Of a stretch of 64,000 nt of DNA, positions 24,423-36,500 are shown in pieces (positions within the stretch are counted from its first letter, which is position 1; each line of letters starts with the position of its first letter). The stretch covers positions 26,572,122 to 26,636,121 of the forward strand of contig OW388292.1 in assembly GCA_936450465.1 (NCBI GenBank), given 5' to 3'. Origin of the DNA: Gibbula magus. Lineage: Eukaryota > Mollusca > Gastropoda > Trochida > Trochidae. A program made the translations under genes and the position numbers. The notes beneath the pieces are model-generated. The model did not search any database. It saw only the letters and a list, made by a program, of their open reading frames with translations, and was not told where the DNA came from.

Positions 24423-27049
24423 ATGGTTCCGTTGACTACTGTTGTTAAACTGTGTCCAAAGATGATTGTTTTTGTAAAGAAGTCTAATATTATATATCCC
24501 TTTGCGAAATCAAACTTTGCTTTCTTTGATATTTGAACTTGTAAATTGTTGTTGAGTTTGTGAAGTTTTTTGACAAGCAGTAAGTCAGGAATATCATTTG
24601 TTTGTTCATGAACTGTCCACAAAATTATGTCGATGTTATGGAAAGAAAAGAATTCTGACTACCGTACTGTTAAAATGTTGTAAATTTTTCTAGAAATAGA
24701 TATTATTGCAAATTCCTTGTTGATATGCCACTGGTTATCTTGCAGCACTTTGCAACTTTCCATTTTCTGATTTAGACCGTTTCTTTATTCATGGAGCACT
24801 TTCCAATTATTTCCATTTGAAAATGACTACAGGTAACTAAAACTGATAAGCAATTGATTATTGTGGTTGTACTTTAATTAATTAATGACCCAAATGTTAT
24901 TATATTCTCTCTATTGGAATCATAATGTGTGTTGTACATGACCTTCCTAACAATAACTTGGATACCAAGTTAATTGGAGTGATCTGTGAGAACACATTTA
25001 CTCTGACATGTGTTTGTCAGTTGACGGACATGTGTTGAGACATTTTATGCTTTAGATTGTGATACTTATTGTCAGTGATGTCATCATAATCTTTGTTGTT
25101 AAATCCATTAACGAGAGGTACAGATTGGCCCAGGAACAATTCACCTTTTACCTACTGAATCAGTCATATTCTGGATATAACTGTCATTAACCCTGTCAAA
25201 ATTTTATGAATGAGTTATTCCTGCAATTAAAGCACCCTGGAATGGATGGCACTTATTGAACAGGAAAATGGTGACAGCTTTTGTCCTGCAGTGCCCCAAC
25301 ACTTCATACCAAGGCTATTCCATAAGCAGTAAACTTAACTATCATGTCATCCAAAACAGCTACCGGTAATACCTATTGTAGACACTGTAACCAAGCCAAT
25401 CAAACAATACATGCCATACTTCCATCACAAGAACTAAATCAGTCAGTTGTAAAGCTCAAAACTGGCAGGTCGTTTTTAAACATTTCTGTGAAAAGTTCAT
25501 GCTTGTCCATTGCCCCCACCACCATTTCCATATACAATGCTGCATCTCAATTATCAGAAAAATGTGTTCATTAAAAGTGTTTTTATTAAATAGTTGGAGC
25601 AATGGTATCATACGTCATATTAAGTAATCTGAAATCATTTCAGCAATAAGATAATTATTTAGAATTATATCAGTCTCATCAATCATGTCACACATGCATT
25701 TAAATCCTGGAGTGCAATTGAATGTAGTGGGATGTATAATCATAAAAACAAATAAGTGAACACATGAAATGGTTCATTTACAAAGTTATAAAGGAATAGA
25801 TTGAATGATTGCTATGAAATAATACCAAATATTCCTATTATGTGAAAGCTGTTACCATATACAGTGTATGAAATAAGGCCCAATAAATTTGAGGTCATTG
25901 ATTAATTTCACCATGGAAAGACAAAATCATAGTTTTGGCCTGGTAACGTTTCAGGCTTGTTTCCTACACTGCTTTATGTATTTCTCTCAGTATATTAGTG
26001 TTGAGCTTCAATTACCCTGCAAGTCATAACTCATGCCCGTCTCTAGCTAATTTAGGCCATGCTGCATTTGGTCAACTTTTCCGTGCTATGTAGCAGTGCT
26101 GTGCCAGCACAGAAAAGTAAACAAAGTCCAGCAATGCTTAAATTAGCCAGTGATGGATTTTGGTGGGATTTCCATTTACACTTGCTTTTATTAAATAGAT
26201 CCAACTTCTAGAAAGTAATAATGAAACATTTTTAAGTATATATTGTCTTACTTTCATTTCTGTTTTCATAATGAATAACCTTTTGAAGGGTTCACAAATC
26301 GTTAAACTTTCTTGAAAATTATTAATGCATCTTAAAATCTTTAAGGCTTGATCATTACTCTTGTTCTACAAAAAGTGCATTTATATCTTTTTAAACTTGA
26401 ACTGTTTTCAAGGCTCTGCAGCCTATAGTCATAATTGATTTTGAATGCATAAATCATCAAATTTAAGAAAATTTCCTTTTTGAAGATATTTAATTTTGTA
26501 AAATGTTTGTATCAATTGTTACATATATACTTTGCATCATATATTTCTTGGCACAGAAACAACATTTATTGATTACATCTTTACAAGTGCTTTTGCTAAT
26601 ATTGTACGATCGTTATCATAAATCATAAGTGTAGATTCAACAATTCTTACCAGCCTATTGAACAGTTTGAATGTCGTTTGGCGGACACACTTTGATCTGT
26701 CCGAGAATTGATAATTGTTGCATCATGGCCTATAACACTTTGCTTCTCTTATGTATGATGGCTATGGATACCATGGAAATAAAAATGTTATGTATGTATT
26801 AGTGTTTTGTTTATTTCAAATATCTGTTGTATTTTCCAATGCCGTGTCAAACTTAAAGACCATGTATCCTCTATTCACTCAAACCGTTTCTGATGCCATA
26901 TATTGGCAGGATTAGTACTGTGAAGGCTAGATTGGGCCTGCGTGTACAGCGGTCATTCACTCTGTACGTCTGGTTGGATTCTAAAATATTGTCAGGTGAA
27001 CATCAACTCAAATATGTACATATAAGTTATATATCTTTTCAAGAGTTCT

Positions 27050-27270
27050 GGCCCATAAGGGTCTTTCTCATTTCAGCTTATTGGGCCTAAAAGACTTGAT
27101 GTGCTTATGGCATGGAATTGGGTTTGGCATCTGTCCATCTGTAAACTATTTGTTTTTTCAACTACTTCTCAACCACTGACTCTAGACAGCTTTAATCTTG
27201 TGAACAGACACCTTGGCCCATGGCGATTTATAAGTTTTAGAATTTGTGACAAAGTGTTCGACGGTAAGGG
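27050..27270 (+). repeat. diverged relative of the 39.5-41 kb repeat
   Basis: The segment has the same order of blocks as the start of the 39.5-kb repeat: a GGCCC...GGGCC region, a GGCATGGAA stretch, CTGTCCATCTGTAAACT, an ACTTCTC block, then CCTTGGCCCATGGCGATT. It is much diverged and single-copy here. Confidence 0.5.
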
Positions 27271-27392
27271 TCAAACCTAACCCCCTGAATCTGATCTGCC
27301 ACTGTTCATAACCGTGGTTGCAAAATGGTACTGTAATTGACAAACATGTGGGGGGGTGAGGGTGTTATAAACATAGTTTCGTCTTCCTTATA

Positions 27393-27537
27393 TACAGTAG
27401 AACACGGATATAACAAACTCCAAGGGACCAAAGAATTCAGTTTGCTATATCCACTGTTTGCTATTCGCGTTTGGCATATTATCTAGGGCTTTTGACATGA
27501 CTTATAAATTTGTTTGCTATATCCATGTTCTGCTGTA
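27393..27537. mobile_element. 141-bp pogo/Tigger-like MITE
   Basis: The element 27395-27535 starts CAGTAGAACACGGATATAAC and ends with the inverted GATATAG-type arm ...TATATCCATGTTCTGCTG (about 24-bp TIRs). TA flanks both sides. CAGTAGAAC...GATATAAC is the familiar terminal consensus of pogo-related MITEs. It is non-coding and lies between the convergent ZYG11 and coiled-coil genes. Confidence 0.75.
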
Positions 27538-27653
27538 CACTAACAGTGACCCACATGATGATATTTGTATTATATAAAATCACGCCATTCAGACTGACAG
27601 TTTCAGTCCCCTTAACTAACTATCTGGAAGTAGTTACAAGTCAAGATCAACAT

Positions 27654-27661
27654 CTTTATTA
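27654..27661 (-). promoter_or_regulatory. candidate distal polyadenylation signal of the minus-strand gene
   Basis: On the minus strand this reads TTAATAAAGATGTTGATC, a canonical AATAAA in a T/G-rich context. Together with the proximal AATAAA at 30491-30496, it could serve an alternative long 3' UTR of the coiled-coil gene. This is inferred from sequence only. Confidence 0.3.
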
Positions 27662-27879
27662 AATACATTTTATTCAGTACAAAAACATGGATGTTAGCTT
27701 TCCAATAACAATATTATTGATACTTTAAATATTGAGTAGCGAGATACCATAGATATTGCTTTAAATGCACCATACATAATACAATATACACTTACTAATG
27801 ATAAAATCAATGACTCTGATCTCAACGAAATAGTTTTATGTTAATTAGCAGTCTTGTTCAAATCTAAAGATAAATGTTG

Positions 27880-28140
27880 ATAAAGGTAAGGACAACGAAC
27901 CTGTCTCTGAACAAAGTCCAAATTCAACATGTTTCTATGGAAACGACGAAAAATAAAATTTTCAGAAATCTGAAAATATCAAAAGGCACCACTTCAGTTG
28001 GTGGGTACTACACATGTAAAGTTTCAGAAAGATATCATGAACGGTTTTCGAGTTCTGCTCCGGAAACGAAATGATTACGGACAGACGGCCAGGGTGATGA
28101 CTATATCCTACGGTATTACATACCGGTGGGATAAAAAGGA
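27880..28140 (+). repeat. dispersed non-coding repeat fragment
   Basis: The stretch contains GGTACTACACATGTAAAGTT, GATATCATGAACGGTTTTCG and a terminal ACGGACAGACGGCCAGGGTG followed by ATATCC. This style of 'acggacagacgg...tatatcc' ending also closes the repeats at 6.9 and 29.7 kb. The 66-69 aa frames on either strand are spurious. Confidence 0.45.
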
Positions 28141-28961
28141 CTGAATTCATGACAAAATGAGATTTATTCATAGATGTTATTTAATGGCTCTGGAAGAATG
28201 TACTTGACATTCCAACAATTGACACCTGTGTGGTAATGTTTCAGCAGTTGGTCTGTAATAAAAGTGTAGTTAAGGCATATCAATACAGGATATTGACAAC
28301 ACTTCAATAGCAAAACACTTCCTCAAACTGGAGACTTTCAACATGTACTGATTAAAGTATGGTAACGTAAAGTAAAGCTGATATTTTCACTACTGGTAGT
28401 AACCTTTTGTGGATCAAAATGTAATGTCGTACATCCAAAATTGTTTCACTTGAGAGATCTCTGGCAGCGTCAAATCATTGTGTTGCACTGTCACTTACCG
28501 TAGTAATGGTGACCATTATTTTCTTGAGCCATTTTTTTCAATGGCCAGGTGAACTCAGTGTAAAAACTTAACATCTTTCTCACATCTGTTCATTCAGTTT
28601 GTTAAATGAATTTGTTAACAGTAAATGATATGAAATATGTAGGTTTATATACATTCACACTTAAACGGAACAGGTAACATATATATACTGGCACACTTCC
28701 TTGTTCAAATACTCTTATATTCAGTTGTAATCTTCACATAAAGAATAACATTGTAATTTATTTACAAATCATTGCAGCTTGTTAACATATTCTTCAAGAC
28801 ATGTTTCAAGAATAAGGACAGTCTGGCATTGTGATTACTGGGCCATGATAAGACTAAAGGTGAATCCTGATAATACAATTATAAACTTGTAATTGCTATT
28901 TCGAAAGGCTGTTTTACCCTCTGAAAATCCTTTAAAGTAATTCTAACCCAAGTTAAACAAG

Positions 28962-29745
28962 TAGTTGTCACTAAGGTGACATGTTTATACCTCAAAATTT
29001 AAAAATAATGTCAAGATCAGCAAAATCGACTGTCAAACATGTAAAAAAAAGTCAAAGCTCCACTGTGACCTTGAGAAAAATGTCAAGGTCACCAAAATCT
29101 AATCAGCCCTTTGTCTTTTCTAGGAGGTGCAATATTTAAGATATGATGGAATTCCGGTGAATGGTTCTTGAGATATCCCGCTGACAACCTTTACATGTAC
29201 ATTAACATGTAAAAAAATTCAAAGTTCCGCTGTGACCTTGAAAATAATGTCAAGGTCACCAAAATCTAATCAGCCCGTCGTCTTCCCTAGAAGGTGCTTT
29301 GGGTAAGAAATGATGGAATTCCGGTGAATGGTTCTTGAGATATCCCGCTGACAACCTTTACAGGTACATTAACATGTCGAAAAATTCAAACTTCTGCTGT
29401 GACCTTGAAAATAATGTCAAGGTCACCAAAATCTAATCAGCCCGTCGTCTTTCCTTGGAGAAGCTATGTGTATAATATGAAGAGAATCCAGCGAATGGTT
29501 ATTGAGATATCCCGCTGACAAGGGTAAAATGACCAAGTCTCGTTGTGACCTTGAAATGAAGGTCAAGGTCACAAACCTCTGTAGGAACATTACTCTTCCT
29601 ATGATGAACCATATGCAAAATATGAAAAGAATCCAGTGAATAGTATTTGAGTTATTCCATTTCGTACGGACGTACGTACGTACAGACGGACGGACGCAGC
29701 CGAATACTATATCCCCCGCTTCGCGCTAAACGCGCGGCAGGGGAT
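28962..29745. repeat. dispersed repeat with TGACCTTGA/TCAAGGTCA modules, copy 2
   Basis: Closely similar to 5818-6913, with four modules instead of about six. It shares the start (TAGTTGTCACTAAGGTGACA), the ACGGACGGACGCAGCCGAAT end and the CCCCCGCTTCGCGCTAAACG terminus. Module spacing is about 168 bp. It lies in the possible long 3' UTR or intergenic space between ZYG11 and the coiled-coil gene. Confidence 0.85.
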
Positions 29746-30490
29746 AAAAATCTAGTACTAATCACTTTTCATTTCTTTAAATAAGTGTTCAAGGCCCTTT
29801 AAAAACCAATAAAACCCAAAGATCATTCATTGTTCTTTTGCCTTGAACAGTGGCTATGTCAAGGTAATACTGACAGAAGTATTTTGACAAACGGCATCCA
29901 AAACAACACTGTCTCACAGAAAATGCAACTGGTTAAGGCATTATGAAAGCTTATTTCTGGATTCAACATCATCAACATGCTATTCAAATGAAAGCATCTG
30001 TGTCTTACAGTTGTCTTATTTTCACATGACTTCAACATTTGGTTTAACTTGATATAATATGGTTACACTTTCACACAAACATAATAGGACAGATATATTC
30101 ATATACTTACTATATACATACTAGTATAAGGTTACACATAGTTTGATATTGAATTGCTGCCTTTATACATGAACACAGCTCATTTAACCCATTGCAATCG
30201 AACAAAATAACAACTTCTTTCACACTGTTTACACAAAAATACATTGATATGTCATGATTGTGGCTATGAAAATACATATCACATCTTTGTGAAATAAGAT
30301 TTAATCTTACACATTAAGTACTTTTCCTCAAGGGGTCATGAGGCCATTTGTAAGTTTGCTTAAAGGTATACTCTCACTGGTAACTGTATTTACAGCTGGA
30401 CGTATCTACATGAACTTGGCATTGATTCATATACAAGATCATGAAGCAACTTATGTTGAGTGCAACAAGTTGACAATGGGCCTTTAATTC

Positions 30491-30496
30491 TTTATT
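30491..30496 (-). promoter_or_regulatory. proximal polyadenylation signal (AATAAA) of the coiled-coil gene
   Basis: AATAAA on the minus strand lies 66 bases beyond the stop codon of the coiled-coil gene. Its position suits a short 3' UTR. Confidence 0.45.
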
Positions 30497-30561
30497 TCGT
30501 CAGTTACCTTTGTTAAGGGAACCTAATGACCCACCTAGGCTAAACACCTGAAAATAACACA

Positions 30562-33500
30562 TTAAATGTCTATATCATCGTCAATATCGAGGTCATCAAG
30601 ATCAAGATCGTCATAATCAACATCAGCACTGGCAGGTGATGACACCCCAAGCTCTGCGTCGTCATCTTCACTGATGTCCGGACTGAAAGACACTGAAAAC
30701 ATAATGTTCAGTCAAATTTAAGTTATAGCTGTATGACAAATACATTGTGTTAGTTGCTGGCATTTATCAAGTAATCATTGTATCTAAACCCTCTCTTGAT
30801 AGGCTTTACGAATAGACTTAATCATAGTCGCCCTAAGGCCAGATGGGCTAAGGGTATCCGCGGTCGTCAGGCAAAGGTCTATAATTATTAAATTTGGTGT
30901 TGACATATCATAACCAAATGAATTACAAATATAGTCACAAGTGACGATAAAAGGATTCAGCGCATAAATGAATTAAATGTAATGAATGAAGCCATCCTTC
31001 TGATGTAATTGCAAAGCTTTTAAAACAAATTGCATATCTCTAGCTTGTCTGTAGGATTAATGAGACCCACATTTCAATGATGAAAACTGCATATTTCGGA
31101 CTCCCGGAGAAAATCCCAACTTGTGACGTAACTATCAACTTTTATATGATAGTGATCTGAACTTAAATTGTTAAGCAAATATCGTGGAATAAATTGCAAT
31201 AAATAACATTGACATTGATTTATTTTTAACAGAGTTATGTCCCTTTGAACATAGAGCAAAAAAACCAAACATTTAAAAGAGGACCATAATCAAGGGCAGA
31301 AAATTCGAGTTCTAGGACAAAATTCAAAATTTTGGCTCGCCACTGTCTTATTCAGCTTTAAAATGAGCTATCACACATTCTGTATGTATTGCCGTTAGTG
31401 AGAAGAAGTTTTTCTAAGAAGCACACCCTCAAAATCGCGAAATTTCAGTACATTTTCTGTATTTTTCGACTTCTGTCTAGAAATGACTGTCGTGCCGTAA
31501 CTATCAACTTTTATATGATAATGATCTGAAGTGGAATTGTTGGGCAGGAAGTGGGGAATAGATTACAATGAATAATTTGGACCTAAGCGTAATTGTGACA
31601 GAGGTATGTGCCTTTGAACATAGAACAAAAAAAAACGATCATTTTATAAAATATCATATTTAAGGGCAGATAATTCAAGTTCTAGGACGAAACTCAGAAT
31701 TTTGGCTCGTCGCTGTCTTAACAATTTAGTCAGCTTTAAAAATGACGCACACCCTCAAAATCGCGAAATTTCAGTACATTTTCAGTTTTTATGGAATTGT
31801 GACAAAGAATGACTGTTCGCGAGCGATTTTTTTTTTTTTAATATACAACGACCATAGTATTGTCTTACTATCCTGAAAAAATCATGAAATTCGATATGAA
31901 GGTTTTTGAGTTATGTCCCTTTGAACTTTGCGCATTTTTCCAAATCGACTAACTTTGAGTGCTCACTGTGCAAAAAGTATTTGGAGTACGCTCTTGAAAA
32001 AACACACCATGCATTCACCAATGTCTCAGCTACATACATATATAAGTTTCAGCGTCGTGGTGCAAGTATTGTCAGAGGAGGAGATTGTCAAAGATGCATG
32101 GGGTTGGGAAATTTTACAGAAACGCTAAAAACAATATGGCGCCGAAACCATGTGACCAACGAAATCGTTCCTGATTTACTTTTCTGCTCGCACTGTCAAT
32201 GCGCATCTTTTAGAAAAGGTTGCAAGTCTCTAGCTGCATTTTGAAGATTTTCCCATGTTAAAAATCGAAGTTTAGAATCGAACTGGACCTTTAATGGTTG
32301 TGCCGATTGGGCATTCTTGCGATTCCAGGGCAAGAGCTACGGGGCTGCAAAATTTGGATGCATTTGCTTCAGTCGTTTTTGCTAAAAAGATGGTCAAAGT
32401 ATTTTGAAATAATAATAATAATAATAAAACACGCCAATAACAATAAGGATTCAGCCCCAAAGGGCTGAATCCTTAATTAAAAATGTTATAAGTTAGTTTT
32501 TTACCTCAGAAATTATGAACAATGTAATACCTGATTATCATCTGAACCAAGGGGTCTATTTTTAACCTACCTTTTCTAGTGTTTGTCCTCTGGTTTTCTG
32601 ATGTTGACACTTCAATGTCTGAGTCTTCGAGGTCAATGGAGAGATCTGAACTGAGGTCCACATCGTCATAGTCAGATTCTATGTCATCGTCAACAGCATC
32701 GTAACTCTTCATACTCTTCCTTGTTGTTACTGTTCTAAAGGCTGGAACACATGAGATGAAGATTTTTTTGGATATTCGTTTTATTTTATTTTGAGCTTTT
32801 TTGAGACAATAGACAGAAGTTTCCCAAAACACTTTCTCTGACCTATCAAAAGAATGCCTGCCATGGACAAGCATAGATTGTAGATCTTATTAGTTTATAA
32901 GTAACAGTTGAGGTAAGAAGATGAGTTCTTAGTGGTTGTCAACTTCCCAGATCAAGACATAACCCTTGCAAGTCTACATTACTGGCTGATGTAAGCCTTG
33001 CAGTATTCCCCACGCTTTTCGGAGCTAAGATAGTTGATCGCTGCACCTGAAATGCATAGAGGGCTTCGAGCATGGAAACCTTAAGAAAATACTGCAAGGC
33101 TTAAATCAGCCAATGATGGAGGCAAGAGTTATGCCTTGCATTGGGAAGCTGGGTGTTTGTAGAAAGAACAAGGGATGTGCAGGGTGGACAAGACAGAGCT
33201 AAAGGGAAGCATGCTAATGAAGGTAAGAGATCAACCCATTCAACATTGAATTTATACATATTTCTTTATCCATATGTGAGGATAGCAGTCCAAAATGACT
33301 TACCGGTAGTTCTATTAGAAGGGATGGGAATGTTGATGGATTGAAAATGCAGAAATTTCTAGTATTACTGAGAAGAATTTCAAAGAGTGCGCTAACAAAA
33401 CAAACTGAATTCATGTTGTCAGTTAAAGAGATAATGGGATCACCAGTTTTACAAAGCTTTTTAAACATTACCTCCAGATGTAGCTTTATAAGGTGATGCC

Positions 33501-36500
33501 GCATCATGAAGGCGTGTCTCAACTCGGTCTAGCTTTTCTTTCAGACCTTGGACTGTCCCTCTGTGTAACACAGTATGCATCTATCAACGATTGTACTCAA
33601 CAAGCTGTGACATAAACACATACTATTGATCCTTATAAAGATAAACAATATAATAACATACAACTGATCCTCGACTGCATCTCAACCTTATTTCTAACAC
33701 GTACCTGAGTTGATGCATCTCAAACTTATTTCTATACGTACCTGAGTTGATGCATCTCAACCTTACTTCTAACACGTACCTGAGTTGATGCATCTCAACC
33801 TTACTTCTAACACGTACCAGAGTTGATGCATCTCAACCTTATTTCTAACATGTACCTGAGTTGATCCACCTGAATATGGTTGCTATTCCGGTCTGCATCA
33901 GGACATGTTCTCAGTACATCCACCAGGTTACGTGTTCGCCCATTTGTGATTTCTCGCAGCGACTACAGTAACAAATATTTAACATGAACCTATGTTATTT
34001 ATAGTCATTATTTTAAAAGTCTATTAATTTAATTTTACTGATAAGATACTGATTCACAAAGAGAGGCAGAGGGTTTATGTCCATTTAGTGAACTTGCGTT
34101 TGTGTGTGATTTTACGCAGTGACTTCCTATACAAAGATGTTACATTATCATGTAAACGTATTGAACTTAATGTGTTATATATTGTAATCAGTATTCTGTT
34201 GATTTACTCAATAATTATTCATTAAATATTATGCAGTCTTGCAGATGATTTAATTAATTCCCTATTTTGCTGAATGTTACAAAACTTTGACATCAGAAAA
34301 CTTAAATGCATTGAGATTGAGCTTAAAATCATAAATTATTGGTGCACCATATACTTGTCAAATGAATAACTAATTACCAAATTCATTCTATCTTGTGATC
34401 TCTCCAGGTCCTTCTTGTCGTAATGTGCGGACATCACACCCATCTCTACTGACCCTGCAACAAATGCTTTGATGCAATTCACTAGTGAAATTCAATTACA
34501 TTTATCTATGATCACAAGATGGATGACCATTAGATGGAAGATTTCATCAACAATAACATAAAAGATATTGACATCCATATGATTTGTTAATCAAATACAT
34601 TTGACATAAATGTCTAGGTTCACAGATTTATAGTTTATTACCACATACACACTTGAAATATTTTGCTTTTATCCCAATATTCCATTCAAAATCAAAGTCT
34701 TCATAATTCTTTTCAGTCCAATGAACTGGCATTAAAATTGTTATGCTTTCAAATAAATGAAATTTCGAGTATGATGCTAACCCAGTCTTCTCTTGAGTAC
34801 ATCCAGATCTCTCCGCACATACTGCAGCTCCTCCTGGATGTCATGGCGTCTTCAAACATGCAATTTACTCATTAAATATTACAAGGAATCCTTTAAACAT
34901 AGATTGCCTTACCATATAACCTCTGCTCTAATCATCAGTTTTTGCTGATTTTTCAGTAACATTCTATGGGTGTAAATTTGTAACAACAAAACTCTTACAT
35001 TGTGTGGACCGCACAGATGGAGAAAGTCAAATCTTCCTACTACCGTTAAGAGAACAGACTGATTGCTCTGTTTGAAACAATCTCACTAATTAGATTGGAA
35101 CCAGTCAGAATTCTCATTTGCTGTCATATCAGAAAATGAGTCACGTGGGAAGAAAATACAAACTTTCTTATATAAAATTTCCACCAAATTTATCACTACC
35201 TGTTTCAAACTGTCCTTTTGAGGGTTGATAAAGAATACACTTCCCCCCTCATCATTCAATCTAATTGAACAATTTTACACGATGAAAAGTATCTACCAAC
35301 TCTGCTTTCAGATTAATTCAGCTCTATCCACAATACTTCTGAACTAGCAGGATTTCTGCATCAATATTAAGCAATATCTAATGATCATGAAAAAACTCTT
35401 ATAAACAAAAGTTTATGAAAGTCCTAAGACCAATGAGATAAAATGCAAATGTCACAAGAGAACCTACACTTCATCAATGTCCTTGTTGATGGTTAGCGAT
35501 GTGTTATGTTCTGTAGCGGAGTGTTTATCAACCCGTTGACGGAACAGCTTGAGCTGATCTCTGACCTCCTGCACCTCTCGGAGCAGCGTACGTTTCATCT
35601 GGTCCATCTGCCACTCCAGGTGAGGGTTAGCTCCTCCCTGCTCCAACATCTGCGTGCTTAGCTTGCTCACCTCGTCTAGACAACACAGAACTTGAAATGT
35701 GACCTTTTTTTGGGTATACTGATATTCAGGCACACACTATGACATCGACACGACTATAATGTTCTATTTATTAACAAAGTCATGAAATTGAGGATAATAG
35801 GCTTGCATCGTCGCAATTAGAATGTAAGGTGAGGTGAGGTGAGTTGGGGTTTAACGCCACTTTCAAGAGTATTTCACTTATATCGCGGATGCTAGTATTA
35901 TGGCAGGGAGAAAGCCCGCAACGCCATGTGGCTACAATTAGAATGTAATGTTATAATTTTGTATATATGACCGTGACGTCAAGTCACTGTAACAAAGTTA
36001 TATTTTGCCATAGAGCTGTATGAAAAATTATGAACCTGATATGATTGCGCCACTCGTGAAAATATAACCTTTCTACCTCACTCGATGAGATAAACATGGT
36101 ATTTGTCAAGAATTGACGGATATTCTATTTATTATATGATATTATCCATGTAATTACGTCCGAAAAGGGTCGTTTTCACGCCAAGCCGCAAGGTACAGCC
36201 CGTCACCACAGTAACACTGTGACGTCATAAGCCATAAGCCGCGCAAGACCATTGTTTTATGACGTCAAATTATATCAGTCACCGTTCGCAGTGAAAATAT
36301 AAGTTATTTTCACTGTAGTTTGATAGACAGTATATTTCACTGATAAATCCCAGTATTTCACTACTCGTCATATAATAAATGACAATATTTAATGAAGTTT
36401 TTAAAACAGTTTTCCCCGAGAGATTCTATTACTGCTGAATTAGTTCCTTACTTCTTAGCTGTCTTATCTCATCTTGATATTGTCCTCTCTCCTTCTCCAG

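Larger units (their letters stand above)
21852..26790 (+). other. probable long 3' UTR of ZYG11
   Basis: There is no further coding signal between the ZYG11 stop and about 26.8 kb. AATAAA-type signals occur at about 22370, 25883 and 26777. The last (GGAAATAAAAATG) is followed by a GT-rich stretch (TGTTATGTATGTATTAGTGT), as expected for a polyadenylation site. Vertebrate ZYG11B also has a long 3' UTR (known). The extent is inferred and a shorter form ending near 22.4 kb is possible. Small frames here (23593-23847, 24419-24622, 25344-25574) have no family features. Confidence 0.5.

Noticed and set aside
31906..32244. 112-aa frame with paired cysteines (CSLC, CQRC, CSHC)
   Set aside because: It begins inside the third copy of an intronic repeat, has no acceptor/donor pair and no family resemblance. 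The CxxC spacing is probably accidental.
32444..32475. Rho-independent terminator (14-bp stem, CAAA loop)
   Set aside because: The context is a eukaryotic intron; the structure is better explained as part of a mobile repeat.
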